A DNA stretch of 64,000 bases from Actinomyces timonensis DSM 23838 (GTDB lineage: Bacteria; Actinomycetota; Actinomycetes; Actinomycetales; Actinomycetaceae): assembly GCF_000295095.1 (NCBI RefSeq), contig NZ_JH806634.1, positions 336,142 through 400,141 of the forward strand, in the 5' to 3' direction. The position numbers were made by a program, and so were the translations under genes. The notes below the pieces were generated by a model. That model searched no databases, was not told the origin of the DNA, and saw only the letters and a list, made by a program, of their open reading frames with translations. This document shows, in pieces, positions 25,302-32,892 of this stretch (position 1 is its first letter; every line of letters starts with the position of its first letter).

Positions 25302-26456
25302 ATGCTGGGCCGGGGCGAGCCGCGGGCTCCTCAGGGCGCTCGGCTGGGCGCTCCGTCCCACCGGCTCGCGCCCCGACTCCTCGCCCTGGCCATGGCCGGG
25401 GCCTGCCTTCTCGCCGGCCTCGACGCCGCGCTCCTGCGCCTCAGCCTCCCCGCGCCGGTGCGCGCCGCTGGGGGTGCCCCCGGCTCACTGGCCTTGCTCC
25501 ACGGCCCCCTCATGCTCGTGGGCTTCCTCGGCTCGGTCATCTCCTTGGAGCGCGCTGTGGCGGCGCGGGCCGCCTGGGCCTTCCTCGCCCCCGCCGGCCT
25601 CGCCCTCGGATCGCTCCTCCTCCTGGCTGGCGCGCCGCAGACCGTGGGCCGCCTCGTCATGCTCGCCGGAGCGCTCGCCCTGGGCGCCATCTACATCGCC
25701 GTCCACCGCCGTGCCCCCTCGGTGGCCGGCGACGTCGAATCGCTCGGAGCCATCGCCCTCATCCTCGGGGTCTTCCTGTGGATCGCGGGCGTCCCCATCG
25801 AGGACTGCGTCCCCCTCTGGCTCCTCCTGCCCACGCTCACGATCGTCGGCGAGCGCCTCGAGCTCGCCCGCATCGCCTTCCTCGACGACGCCGTCGAGAC
25901 CACTGTGGCGGGACTGTCCGCCGTCGCCCTGCTGGGGGCCTGCCTCCACCCCGCGGGCGGGTGGGCGACGATCATCATCGGCCCCGCGCTCCTCGGCCTC
26001 GCCGTCACCATGGCGTACCACGACGTCGCCCGCCGCACGATCCGCTCCCGGGGCCGGGCTGCGGGCGCCGTCCGCTTCTCCGCCGCCTCCATGCTCGCCG
26101 GCTACCTCTGGCTGGCGATCGCCGGGGCGGCCTGGACGGTCTGGGGCCTCGACGGCGCCGCCTACGAGATCATCATCCACTGCCTCAGCCTGGGCTTCGC
26201 CTTCTCCATGATCCTGGCCCACGCCCCCACGATCATCCCCGCCGTCGTCCACCGGAACCTGCCCTACCACCGGCTCATGTGGCTGCCCTTCGCCCTCCTC
26301 CACGGCGGCCTGGCGCTGCGGGTGGGGGCGCTGGCCGCCGGGGCGCTGGTCCCGTGGCAGGCTGGCGGAGTGGTGGGGATCGTCGCCATCCTCGCCTTCA
26401 TGCTCATCGCCGTCACCCGCGTGGCCACCTCGGGACGGATCGGGAGCCGCCCATGA
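25302..26456 (+). CDS. Polytopic membrane protein of unknown function, NirK operon
   Basis: A 384-residue protein with about eleven to twelve hydrophobic helices. Conserved-looking positions are histidines and a glutamate in or near helices: 'SLALLHGPLMLVGFLGSVISLERAVA', 'MAYHDVARR', 'IIIHCLSLGFAFSMILAHAPTIIPAVVHRNLPYH' and 'LLHGGLALRVGA'. Multiple intramembrane His resemble heme- or copper-binding helices as in NnrS-like proteins, though the NnrS motif set was not confirmed. ATG 25302 was chosen; GTG 25293 in frame is equally close to the promoter. The stop overlaps the next ATG (ATGA). Position ahead of nirK suggests a role in electron delivery, copper or NO handling. Confidence 0.7.
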   Translation: MLGRGEPRAPQGARLGAPSHRLAPRLLALAMAGACLLAGLDAALLRLSLPAPVRAAGGAPGSLALLHGPLMLVGFLGSVISLERAVAARAAWAFLAPAGLALGSLLLLAGAPQTVGRLVMLAGALALGAIYIAVHRRAPSVAGDVESLGAIALILGVFLWIAGVPIEDCVPLWLLLPTLTIVGERLELARIAFLDDAVETTVAGLSAVALLGACLHPAGGWATIIIGPALLGLAVTMAYHDVARRTIRSRGRAAGAVRFSAASMLAGYLWLAIAGAAWTVWGLDGAAYEIIIHCLSLGFAFSMILAHAPTIIPAVVHRNLPYHRLMWLPFALLHGGLALRVGALAAGALVPWQAGGVVGIVAILAFMLIAVTRVATSGRIGSRP

Positions 26457-27976
26457 TGCCGACCCCCATGCCCGGCCCGTCCGCCCGGGCCGCTGGCCAG
26501 CCGCCCCAGCGCCCCGGTCCCGCGGGCAGGCCCGCTGGCGCAGCGCCTGGCGCTCCCGGTGGCAAGCGCGCTAGCCGGCGCGCCACGCAGGTGAGGCGCA
26601 ACGCCGTCGTCCTGGCCTGGCTCGCGGCGGCGGGCGCGCTCACCGTCGGCGTGCTCGCCGGGCCCCTGGCCACCTGGGGGCCCTGGCTCCCCCTGCACGC
26701 GCTCCTGCTCGGCGGCATCGGCTCGGCGATCACCACCTGGTCAGCGCATTTCGCCGACACCCTACTCCACCGGCCCGCCTGGGGCGGCGCCGTGCTCCTG
26801 GACGCCCGGCTCGCCGTCCACAGCCTCGGCGCCATCGCCGTGCTCACCGGCATCACCGCTGGCCTGGCCCGGCTCGCCCTGGCTGGCGCCGTCGCCGTCC
26901 TCGCCCAGGCGCTGCTGGGAGTGGCCGCGATCGCCGTCCAGCGCCGCCGCGCCGTCGCCCCGCGGATGGGGGCGCTCGCCCTCCACTACGCCGTCGCGCT
27001 GACCGCCCTGGCCGCTGGGGCGCTGCTGGGATGGCTCACCAGCTGGGCGGGGGAGCCCGGCGGGCTGGGCGGTGGGGGCGGGGCCAGCGCGCGGCTGGTC
27101 GACGCCCTCTACATCGCCCACACGACGACGATGCTCCTGGGCTTCGTCGGCATCACCGTGCTGGGCACGCTCACCGTCCTCTGGCCCACCATGCTGCGCA
27201 CCCGCATGGAGCCGGTCGCCCCGCGCTGGGCGGCCCGGGGCCTGCCGGTCCTCGTGGCCGGGACGGTCCTGGCCGCGGCCTCCGGCGCCTGGCTGCCGCT
27301 TGGGGCGCTGGGCGTGGCCGTCTACCTGCTGGGCGCCGCGAGCGTCCTCGTCCCCGCGCTGCGCACCGCGCGCCGCGTGCCGCCGAACTCCTACGCCACG
27401 GCCTCGACGGCCGCAGCGGTCGGCTGGTTCCTCGCCAGCGTCGTCCTGCTCGGCATCGGGATCGTGGGCGCCCTGGCTGACGGCGGAGCAGCAGGCAGCG
27501 GCGCCAGCGCGGCCGCCGGGGCGGGGCACGGAGCGGCGGCGCAGGCGGCCGCGATCCGCCAGACGATCCACGGGCTGCGCCTGCCGCTCGCCACCGGCTT
27601 CGCCCTCCAGGTGCTCATCGGCGCGCTGTCCTACCTCACCCCCGTCATGCTCGGCGGCGGACCCGCGGCCACGCGCGCCACCAACGCGATCCTCGACCGC
27701 GCCGCCTCCTACCGCGTCACCGCCGCCAACGCGGGGCTCCTCATCGCCCTCGCCCCCGTCCTCACGACGCCGGTGCGCCTGGCCGGGGCCCTGCTGGCGG
27801 GCGCGCTCGCGGCCCTCGTGCCCGTGGGCATGGCGCGCTGCGCGCTCGAACTGAGGCGCCGGGGCTCGGGGGCCGGCGCTCCCGCCCGCGGCGCCCCTGG
27901 CTCCCACCGCCCCGGCAAAGCCCCGTCCCGGCCCGCGCCCGCGGGCGCTCCCACCACTGGAGACCACGATGACTGA
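26453..27976 (+). CDS. Second polytopic membrane protein of unknown function, NirK operon
   Basis: A 507-residue protein with a Pro/Ala/Arg-rich cytosolic N-terminus (about 45 residues) and some twelve helices. Histidines recur at helix borders: 'LPLHALLLGGIGSAITTWSAHFADTLL', 'AVHSLGAIAVL', 'LHYAVAL', 'DALYIAHTTTMLLGFVGITV' and 'QTIHGLRLPLATGFALQVLIGALSYLTPVMLGGG'. The last block, with G-G-G-P-A-A-T-R-A-T-N-A, looks like a domain found beside actinobacterial copper nitrite reductases. No transport or enzyme motif is recognised. It overlaps both neighbours, so the three genes are translationally coupled. A quinol- or heme-linked electron donor complex for NirK is an inference only. Confidence 0.7.
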   Translation: MMPTPMPGPSARAAGQPPQRPGPAGRPAGAAPGAPGGKRASRRATQVRRNAVVLAWLAAAGALTVGVLAGPLATWGPWLPLHALLLGGIGSAITTWSAHFADTLLHRPAWGGAVLLDARLAVHSLGAIAVLTGITAGLARLALAGAVAVLAQALLGVAAIAVQRRRAVAPRMGALALHYAVALTALAAGALLGWLTSWAGEPGGLGGGGGASARLVDALYIAHTTTMLLGFVGITVLGTLTVLWPTMLRTRMEPVAPRWAARGLPVLVAGTVLAAASGAWLPLGALGVAVYLLGAASVLVPALRTARRVPPNSYATASTAAAVGWFLASVVLLGIGIVGALADGGAAGSGASAAAGAGHGAAAQAAAIRQTIHGLRLPLATGFALQVLIGALSYLTPVMLGGGPAATRATNAILDRAASYRVTAANAGLLIALAPVLTTPVRLAGALLAGALAALVPVGMARCALELRRRGSGAGAPARGAPGSHRPGKAPSRPAPAGAPTTGDHDD

Positions 27977-29486
27977 CACCCCTGACAAGCCCAGCGCCGC
28001 CAGCGGCGCAGGCGAGCCGACTGCCGCCAGCACTGCCGCCTCTCCCGGCACTGCCAGCGCGTCCAGCGCACCAAGCGCCCCCGGCGCTCCCAAGGCAGCG
28101 GGCGCGCTTCCGGCTCGCACCCTCGACCGGCGCGGGGCGATCCTCGGCGTGGCCACCGCGGGCGCCGCCGTCGTCGTCGGAACGGCGATCCACTCCTGGA
28201 ACGGCGCCTCCCAGGGCGGCGCCACCGGGTCCGGCGCCACCACCGAGGTGACGGTGACCGTTGAGGGCATGCGCTTCGTGCCCGACACGATCGACGTGGC
28301 CAGCGGGGACCGGCTCGTCATCACCCTGGAGAACACCGGGGACCAGGTCCACGACCTCGTCCTGGAGGGAGGCGCCACCACCGGGCGCGTCGCGGCGGGC
28401 GCCAGCGCGCGCCTCGACGCCGGGGTCATCTCCGGGCCCGTCGAGGGCTGGTGCTCCATCGCCGGGCACCGCGCCCAGGGCATGGTCCTGCACATCACCG
28501 CCAGCGGGCAGGCGGCGGGCGCCGCCCAGCCGAGTCAGACGGCCGCCGGCCATGACCACGGGGCGCACGGCGCGGCGGCGTCGGGCCCGAGCGCCACCCC
28601 GAACCTCGAGGTGCCCCTGCCCGACGGCTTCACCCCCTTCGACGCCGCCCTCGCCCCCGCTCCCGCGGGAACCGTCCACCAGCACACCTTCACCGTCACC
28701 GAGGTGCCCGGCGCCTACGTGGGCGCGGGCGTCACCCAGACCCGCTGGACCTTCAACGGCACCGCCCCCGGCCCCGTCCTGCGTGGCAAGGTGGGAGACA
28801 CCTTCGAGATCACCCTGGTCAACAACGGCTCGATGAGTCACTCGATCGACTTCCACGCCGGGATCGTGTCCCCGGACAAGGTCATGCGGTCCATCAACCC
28901 CGGGGAGTCGCTCGTCTACTCGTTCACCGCCGAGCAGGCGGGCATCTGGCTCTACCACTGCTCGACGGCGCCCATGAGCGTCCACCTGGCCTCCGGCATG
29001 CACGGCGCCGTCATCATCGACCCCGATGGGCTCGCCGCCGTGGACCGCGAGTACGTCCTCATCCAGTCCGAGCTCTACCTGGGGCCCGAGGGCGGGCAGA
29101 CTGACGCCGCGAAGGTGGCGGCCAAGACACCGGACCTCATGTGCTTCAACGGAGTGGCCTTCCAGTACGCGCTCGCCCCCTTGGCGGCGAAGGCGGGGGA
29201 ACGGGTGCGCTTCTGGGTGATGGATGCCGGCCCCTCGCTGCCCACGTCCTTCCATGTGGTGGGGCTCCAGTTCGACACCGTCTTCTTCGAGGGCGCCTAC
29301 CAGCTGGGCGGTCCCGACGGCGTCGGGCGCTCCTGGCGGGGCGGCTCGCAGGCGCTCGGGCTGCAGCCGGCGCAGGGCGGTTTCGTGGAGGCCGTCGTCC
29401 CGGCGGCTGGCAGCTACGCGGCGGTGACGCACGCCTTCGCCGACATGGAGAAGGGCGCCAAGGCGATCCTCAAGGCCAGCGAATAG
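27969..29486 (+). CDS. nirK: Copper-containing nitrite reductase with extra N-terminal cupredoxin domain
   Basis: A 505-residue exported enzyme reducing nitrite to NO. A Ser/Ala-rich leader is followed by a twin-arginine-like segment 'LDRRGAILGVATAGAAVVVG' (residues about 53-72). Residues about 90-180 form an azurin-like cupredoxin with His, Cys, His, Met ligands ('VHDLVLEGG', 'GWCSIAGHRAQGM'). The NirK core has 'SHSIDFHAG', 'WLYHCSTAPMSVHLASGMHG' (type 1 Cys/His/Met plus type 2 His) and the C-terminal type 2 His in 'PTSFHVVGLQFD'. NirK proteins with an added N-terminal cupredoxin are known, for example in Hyphomicrobium. It overlaps the preceding gene by eight bases and ends at a bidirectional hairpin. 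Confidence 0.93.
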   Translation: MTDTPDKPSAASGAGEPTAASTAASPGTASASSAPSAPGAPKAAGALPARTLDRRGAILGVATAGAAVVVGTAIHSWNGASQGGATGSGATTEVTVTVEGMRFVPDTIDVASGDRLVITLENTGDQVHDLVLEGGATTGRVAAGASARLDAGVISGPVEGWCSIAGHRAQGMVLHITASGQAAGAAQPSQTAAGHDHGAHGAAASGPSATPNLEVPLPDGFTPFDAALAPAPAGTVHQHTFTVTEVPGAYVGAGVTQTRWTFNGTAPGPVLRGKVGDTFEITLVNNGSMSHSIDFHAGIVSPDKVMRSINPGESLVYSFTAEQAGIWLYHCSTAPMSVHLASGMHGAVIIDPDGLAAVDREYVLIQSELYLGPEGGQTDAAKVAAKTPDLMCFNGVAFQYALAPLAAKAGERVRFWVMDAGPSLPTSFHVVGLQFDTVFFEGAYQLGGPDGVGRSWRGGSQALGLQPAQGGFVEAVVPAAGSYAAVTHAFADMEKGAKAILKASE

Positions 29487-29517
29487 GGGCTGCGCGCCTC
29501 CCCGTCGCCGGCCTCTG

Positions 29518-29541
29518 GGCGCGGCCTGGGAGCGCCGCGCC
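29518..29541. terminator. Bidirectional hairpin between nirK and the HTH regulator
   Basis: GGCGCGGC (29518-29525) pairs perfectly with GCCGCGCC (29534-29541) around an 8-base loop, midway between two convergent stop codons. No U-tract on either side. Confidence 0.5.
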
Positions 29542-29544
29542 GGG

Positions 29545-30306
29545 CTACTCCTCGAAGCGAGCGTGGCAGCCGTCGTCGAGGAGGGGGTAGACCGCGAGCA
29601 GGGGGCGGTCCTCGTGATCGGGCGCTCCCTCGGGCGGCTTCGGCAGGAGGCCCTGGCGCTGGGCGACGGCGTTGAGGAAGCCCTCGTGCATCGCGCAGAC
29701 CAGCGGGTGGGGCGCCCGGGAGCGGGTGACGAGCGGGCAGGCTTTGAGAACGACCTTCTCCCCCTCGATCTCGGGGGCGAATCCCATGAGGGCGAGGTCG
29801 GGGAGCAGCGCGGAGAGGCGGTCCGAGGCGCTGGCGTCCTCGGGGAGCGGGTCGAGGGGATCGTCGCTGGCGGGTGACGGGCTCAGCTCGGCCCAGCGGC
29901 GCCCGACGCGCAGGGCGATGTCCTGGGCCTCGGGGCCGCTGCCGAAGGTCTCGACGATCGCGTCGAGGAGGGTGAGGTAGGAATCGATGACGATCATCGG
30001 GTCCGGGGAGACCGCTGTGTAGAGCAGCGCGGGGCGGCCCCTCCTGCCGGTGGGCCGCGTCGAGGCGGTGACGAAGCCTGCCTCGACGAGGGCGTCGAGG
30101 TGCTCGCGAACCGTGTTGTGGTGGAGGTCGAGGCGGTCGGCCAACTCTGCGGCGGTCAATGGGACAGTGGAAGCCTCGACGAGCTCGAGGACCCGGCGGC
30201 GCGCCACGGTGAGGTCGGCCCTAGCTGACAGGTCCGACCATGTGGGCCGGGGCAGGAGGTCCGCCGTGGTGTCAGGAGCGGCTGGTGCCGCTGGTGAGTC
30301 GGGCAT
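29545..30306 (-). CDS. Winged-helix transcriptional regulator with C-terminal cysteines (COG2345/SufR-like)
   Basis: A 253-residue regulator. Residues about 30-95 are a winged helix ('RRRVLELVEASTVPLTAAELADRL', 'HHNTVREHLDALVEAGFV', then the wing 'RPTGRRGRPALLY'). The C-terminal domain has cysteines in 'LKACPLVTRSRAPHPLVCAMHEG' and 'LLDDGCHARFEE', plus nearby histidines, as in HTH proteins of the SufR type that hold an iron-sulfur cluster. Such clusters respond to NO or redox state. It is convergent with nirK, so it is a good candidate controller of the nitrite reductase operon; the ligand set and target are inferred, not shown. Confidence 0.78.
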   Translation of the reverse strand: MPDSPAAPAAPDTTADLLPRPTWSDLSARADLTVARRRVLELVEASTVPLTAAELADRLDLHHNTVREHLDALVEAGFVTASTRPTGRRGRPALLYTAVSPDPMIVIDSYLTLLDAIVETFGSGPEAQDIALRVGRRWAELSPSPASDDPLDPLPEDASASDRLSALLPDLALMGFAPEIEGEKVVLKACPLVTRSRAPHPLVCAMHEGFLNAVAQRQGLLPKPPEGAPDHEDRPLLAVYPLLDDGCHARFEE

Positions 30307-30378
30307 GGGAGGAGCCTATGGCTTACCGCAGGTCGGAAGACAGTCTCTAAGGTCCCGAAACGGCAATGAAGCTCGGGG

Positions 30379-31086
30379 TTACGAAGTGGCGCTGGCCTCG
30401 CGCGTCATGACCCGGTAGGAGGGCAGTGGCGCTCCGGGGGCGATCGTCGCGGTGGTGCGGAAGCCGTGGCGCTCGTAGAGCCGGGCGGCCCCCTCGCTCG
30501 TGGCCTCCAGGTGGGCGGGCAGTCCCGAGGCGTCGGCCCTCGCGAGGCCGTGGTCCAGGAGCGCTGAGCCGATCCCCATGCCGCGTGCGCCTGCGTCGAC
30601 GGCGAGCAGGTACAGGTACCAGTGCGGGCGCGCGGGGCGCTCGGCGAGGCAGGCCGCCGTGTCCCGGGTGAGGAGCCCCCAGGCGTCACCGAGCAGGGCC
30701 AGGTCGATGCCACCTCCCGCGCCGTCACCCTCCAGGTCCGCGGGGGTCTTCGGCGCGCGGTCGATCCGATCCCACAGGGCCGCGCCGAGCACTCGGCCGT
30801 CTCCGTCCACCGCGAGGTCAACGACGGCGTCCCCCGCGATCCCATTGGCCGACTCCTCGTCGTCCGCGACGAGGTACTCGCTGCCGAGCGTGACGCGGTG
30901 CAGATGGTCGAGGGCTGCCAGGGGGTCGGGCGCGGCGGCGATGATGACCCGCACCACCGGATCATCCGCGAAAGCGCCGGTGAGCAGGACGGCGACGGCG
31001 TCGAGGTCGCCCGGTCCACCGGGGCGGAGCTCCAACGACGTTCTGGAATCTCCAGCCGCAAGACGATCAGCATTCATTGCGCTCAT
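30379..31086 (-). CDS. GNAT family N-acetyltransferase
   Basis: A 235-residue cytosolic acyl-CoA-dependent acetyltransferase. The N-terminus 'LELRPGGPGDLDAVAVLLTGAFADDPVV' and the acetyl-CoA loop 'YLYLLAVDAGARGMGIGSALLDHGLARADA' with 'LEATSEGAARLYERHGF' are the family blocks. The long insert between beta strands (residues about 75-140) is Gly/Asp-rich and variable. Substrate unknown. It lies 72 bp upstream of the HTH regulator gene on the same strand, so the two could be co-transcribed; the codon usage matches the host. Confidence 0.85.
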   Translation of the reverse strand: MSAMNADRLAAGDSRTSLELRPGGPGDLDAVAVLLTGAFADDPVVRVIIAAAPDPLAALDHLHRVTLGSEYLVADDEESANGIAGDAVVDLAVDGDGRVLGAALWDRIDRAPKTPADLEGDGAGGGIDLALLGDAWGLLTRDTAACLAERPARPHWYLYLLAVDAGARGMGIGSALLDHGLARADASGLPAHLEATSEGAARLYERHGFRTTATIAPGAPLPSYRVMTREASATS

Positions 31087-31122
31087 GCTACTGCGTGTGC
31101 TGATCTGTCTCGCTGTCCGGGG

Positions 31123-31767
31123 TTATCGGGGCCAGGCGTCGAGGATGTGAGGGTAGGTGTCGGGGGTGCCGAAGGTCATGAGGGTGCCGTTGGCCAGGGG
31201 GCGGGTTTTGGTGGCCAGGGCGAGTCCTTGGTCGTGGTGGGGGTTGGTGGTGGCGAAGAACATTTTCCATCCCGGGGAGTACTCGAAGGGGTAGTGGTCG
31301 GCGCGCAGGGGGTGGCCGACTCTGGAGACTTTGCCGACGTGGCAGGGGCCCATGGCCTCGATGGCCGATGCGAAGAGGGTTTCGACGAGGCCCTCGTCCT
31401 GGTCGAAGTAGGTTCCTAGGCCTTGATCGATCTGCCAGCTGGCAATGCCCCGTCCCTCCTCGAGCAGGTCGAGGGCGATGGAGAGTTGTGATTCGCCGCC
31501 GGGCGTGTCGCAGAAGAAGTAGAGCATGGTGGATGGTTTGCCGGTGAGGGCGTTGAGCTCTTGCTCGTTGAGGAGTCCTTGGGTGAGTGTGTCCTTGGTC
31601 AGGGGTGGGTTGGCGTAGGCCTGTTCGCGGGTGTCGGCGACCAGGCGCCAGGTGTGCAGGGGCGGGTGGAGGCGGTGGAGTTCCTCCATCCAGTCCCACA
31701 TCCGCGCCGCCTCGAGGGCGGGGTCGTAGGCACGATTGATCCATGTTGTCGATAGTCTCCAGCGCAT
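31123..31767 (-). CDS. Hypothetical protein of lower GC content, possible immunity-type protein
   Basis: A 214-residue soluble protein with no signal peptide. It is rich in Trp, His and aromatic residues ('MRWRLSTTWINRAYDPALEA', 'MWDWMEELHRLHPPLHTWRL', 'ADHYPFEYSPGWKMFFATTNPHHDQG'). It is not recognised with confidence; composition and isolation beside an insertion sequence resemble orphan immunity proteins of polymorphic toxin systems, but no toxin gene is near. GC content is visibly lower than in the flanking genes, suggesting transfer. ATG 31767 follows GGAGGAACC, a strong binding site. The insertion sequence ends 46 bp upstream, so its native promoter may have been displaced. Confidence 0.6.
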   Translation of the reverse strand: MRWRLSTTWINRAYDPALEAARMWDWMEELHRLHPPLHTWRLVADTREQAYANPPLTKDTLTQGLLNEQELNALTGKPSTMLYFFCDTPGGESQLSIALDLLEEGRGIASWQIDQGLGTYFDQDEGLVETLFASAIEAMGPCHVGKVSRVGHPLRADHYPFEYSPGWKMFFATTNPHHDQGLALATKTRPLANGTLMTFGTPDTYPHILDAWPR

Positions 31768-31813
31768 GGTTCCTCCGGGTCCGTGGTATAAGACATAGGT
31801 GATGACGGCCTAG

Positions 31814-32727
31814 GAGGCTTATTCATAGGGGTGTTTAGGGTGTTTTGTTGGTAATAGCGTGTCGCTAAGCAGGGTGGCGGCTTGCTCTTGAGAGAATCTT
31901 TGGTGCTTAAGCCAATCCAACCAAGAAGCAAACCGCCATGACGAATAGTAGCACGAGAATCCCTCGGTGTGAGGTTATGGGCCTGTGCGAGGCCATTTTC
32001 GCCGAGAACCCCGATCTGCCGGTCTTCGGGGCGAGGGCGCTGGGGCTGTTCCTGTGCGCGCGCCTGACCCTGATCCTGGCTGCGGCACAACCTGCCCCAG
32101 GAGCTGCTCGCCGAGCTCTACGGCGTCTGGCAGGCCACCGTCTTTCGCGTCATCAGCACCTGCACGCCCCTGATTGCCGCATGCCTGAACGGCAGTGCTC
32201 CAACGGTGGAGGACCTGGATGCCACGGCCCAGCTGATCATCGACTCCACCCTGCTTCAGTGCTGGTCCTGGAAGGACCACTGCGAGCTGTGCTCCGGTGA
32301 GCACAAGACCACGGGGCTGAGCGTCCAGGTGGCCTGCGCCCTGTCAGGGGCCCTGGCCTGGGTGTCCGACCCCCAGGACGGATGCGCGCACGACGCTCAG
32401 GCCCTGCGCCGCAGCGGCCTGCTCGACGTTCCCGCCACCGGCCTGCCCGACGGGGCGTCACCACCCAGGCGTATTGGCGACAAGGGGTGCATCGGACTGG
32501 GCATGATCACCCCGAGAAGAAAACCCGCGAGACTTCCCCTCAACCCAGACGACAAGGCCTGCAACCGGGCCGTCAACCAGATCCGCCACAAGATCGAGCG
32601 AGTCATCGCCAACATCAAGACCTGGAGAGTCCTGCGCACCGGCTGCAGAAGACCACCGGAAACCTTCCCGGAAACCATTACCGCAGTCCTCGGACTCATA
32701 TTCACTTACACCCTATGAATAAGCCTC
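31814..32727. mobile_element. IS5-type insertion sequence (about 914 bp)
   Basis: The left end GAGGCTTATTCATAGG (31814-31829) is the exact reverse complement of 32712-32727, giving 16-bp terminal inverted repeats with partial match beyond (GGTGT against GTGT). Inside lies one transposase gene in the left-to-right direction. The element has lower GC than the host DNA, especially at its left 130 bp. No clear target-site duplication was found at either end. Family placement rests on the transposase (DDE, Tnp_4-like) and size. Confidence 0.85.
31938..32718 (+). pseudogene. IS5-type transposase, frameshifted
   Basis: The coding region starts with 'MTNSSTRIPRCEVMGLCEAI' and runs in one frame to 'CARLTLILA' (about 32080). 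It then continues in another frame as 'RHNLPQELLAELYGVWQAT' (HTH region), 'ATAQLIIDSTLLQCWSWKDH' (first catalytic Asp), 'IGDKGCIGLGMITP' (second Asp) and 'NQIRHKIERVIANIKTWRVL' (catalytic Glu). A few bases appear missing near 32080-32088, so no single chain can be made without frameshifting. Some IS5 elements use programmed frameshifts, but those have slippery A/T runs, and none is seen here; decay is more likely. Confidence 0.8.
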
Positions 32728-32892
32728 AAGAAATGACGATAAAGGAATACGTCCCCCCAATGTCAAGAGCCAACCGCCCTGAAAAGCGAAGAAGGCGAGG
32801 CCGAGGTCGAGGCATTCCAGCGCGATTGCGTGTTGGCCTCGTCGCGCAGAGTAGTGACACCTCCTCGCGCCAGAGGAACTGGGCGAATCGGG

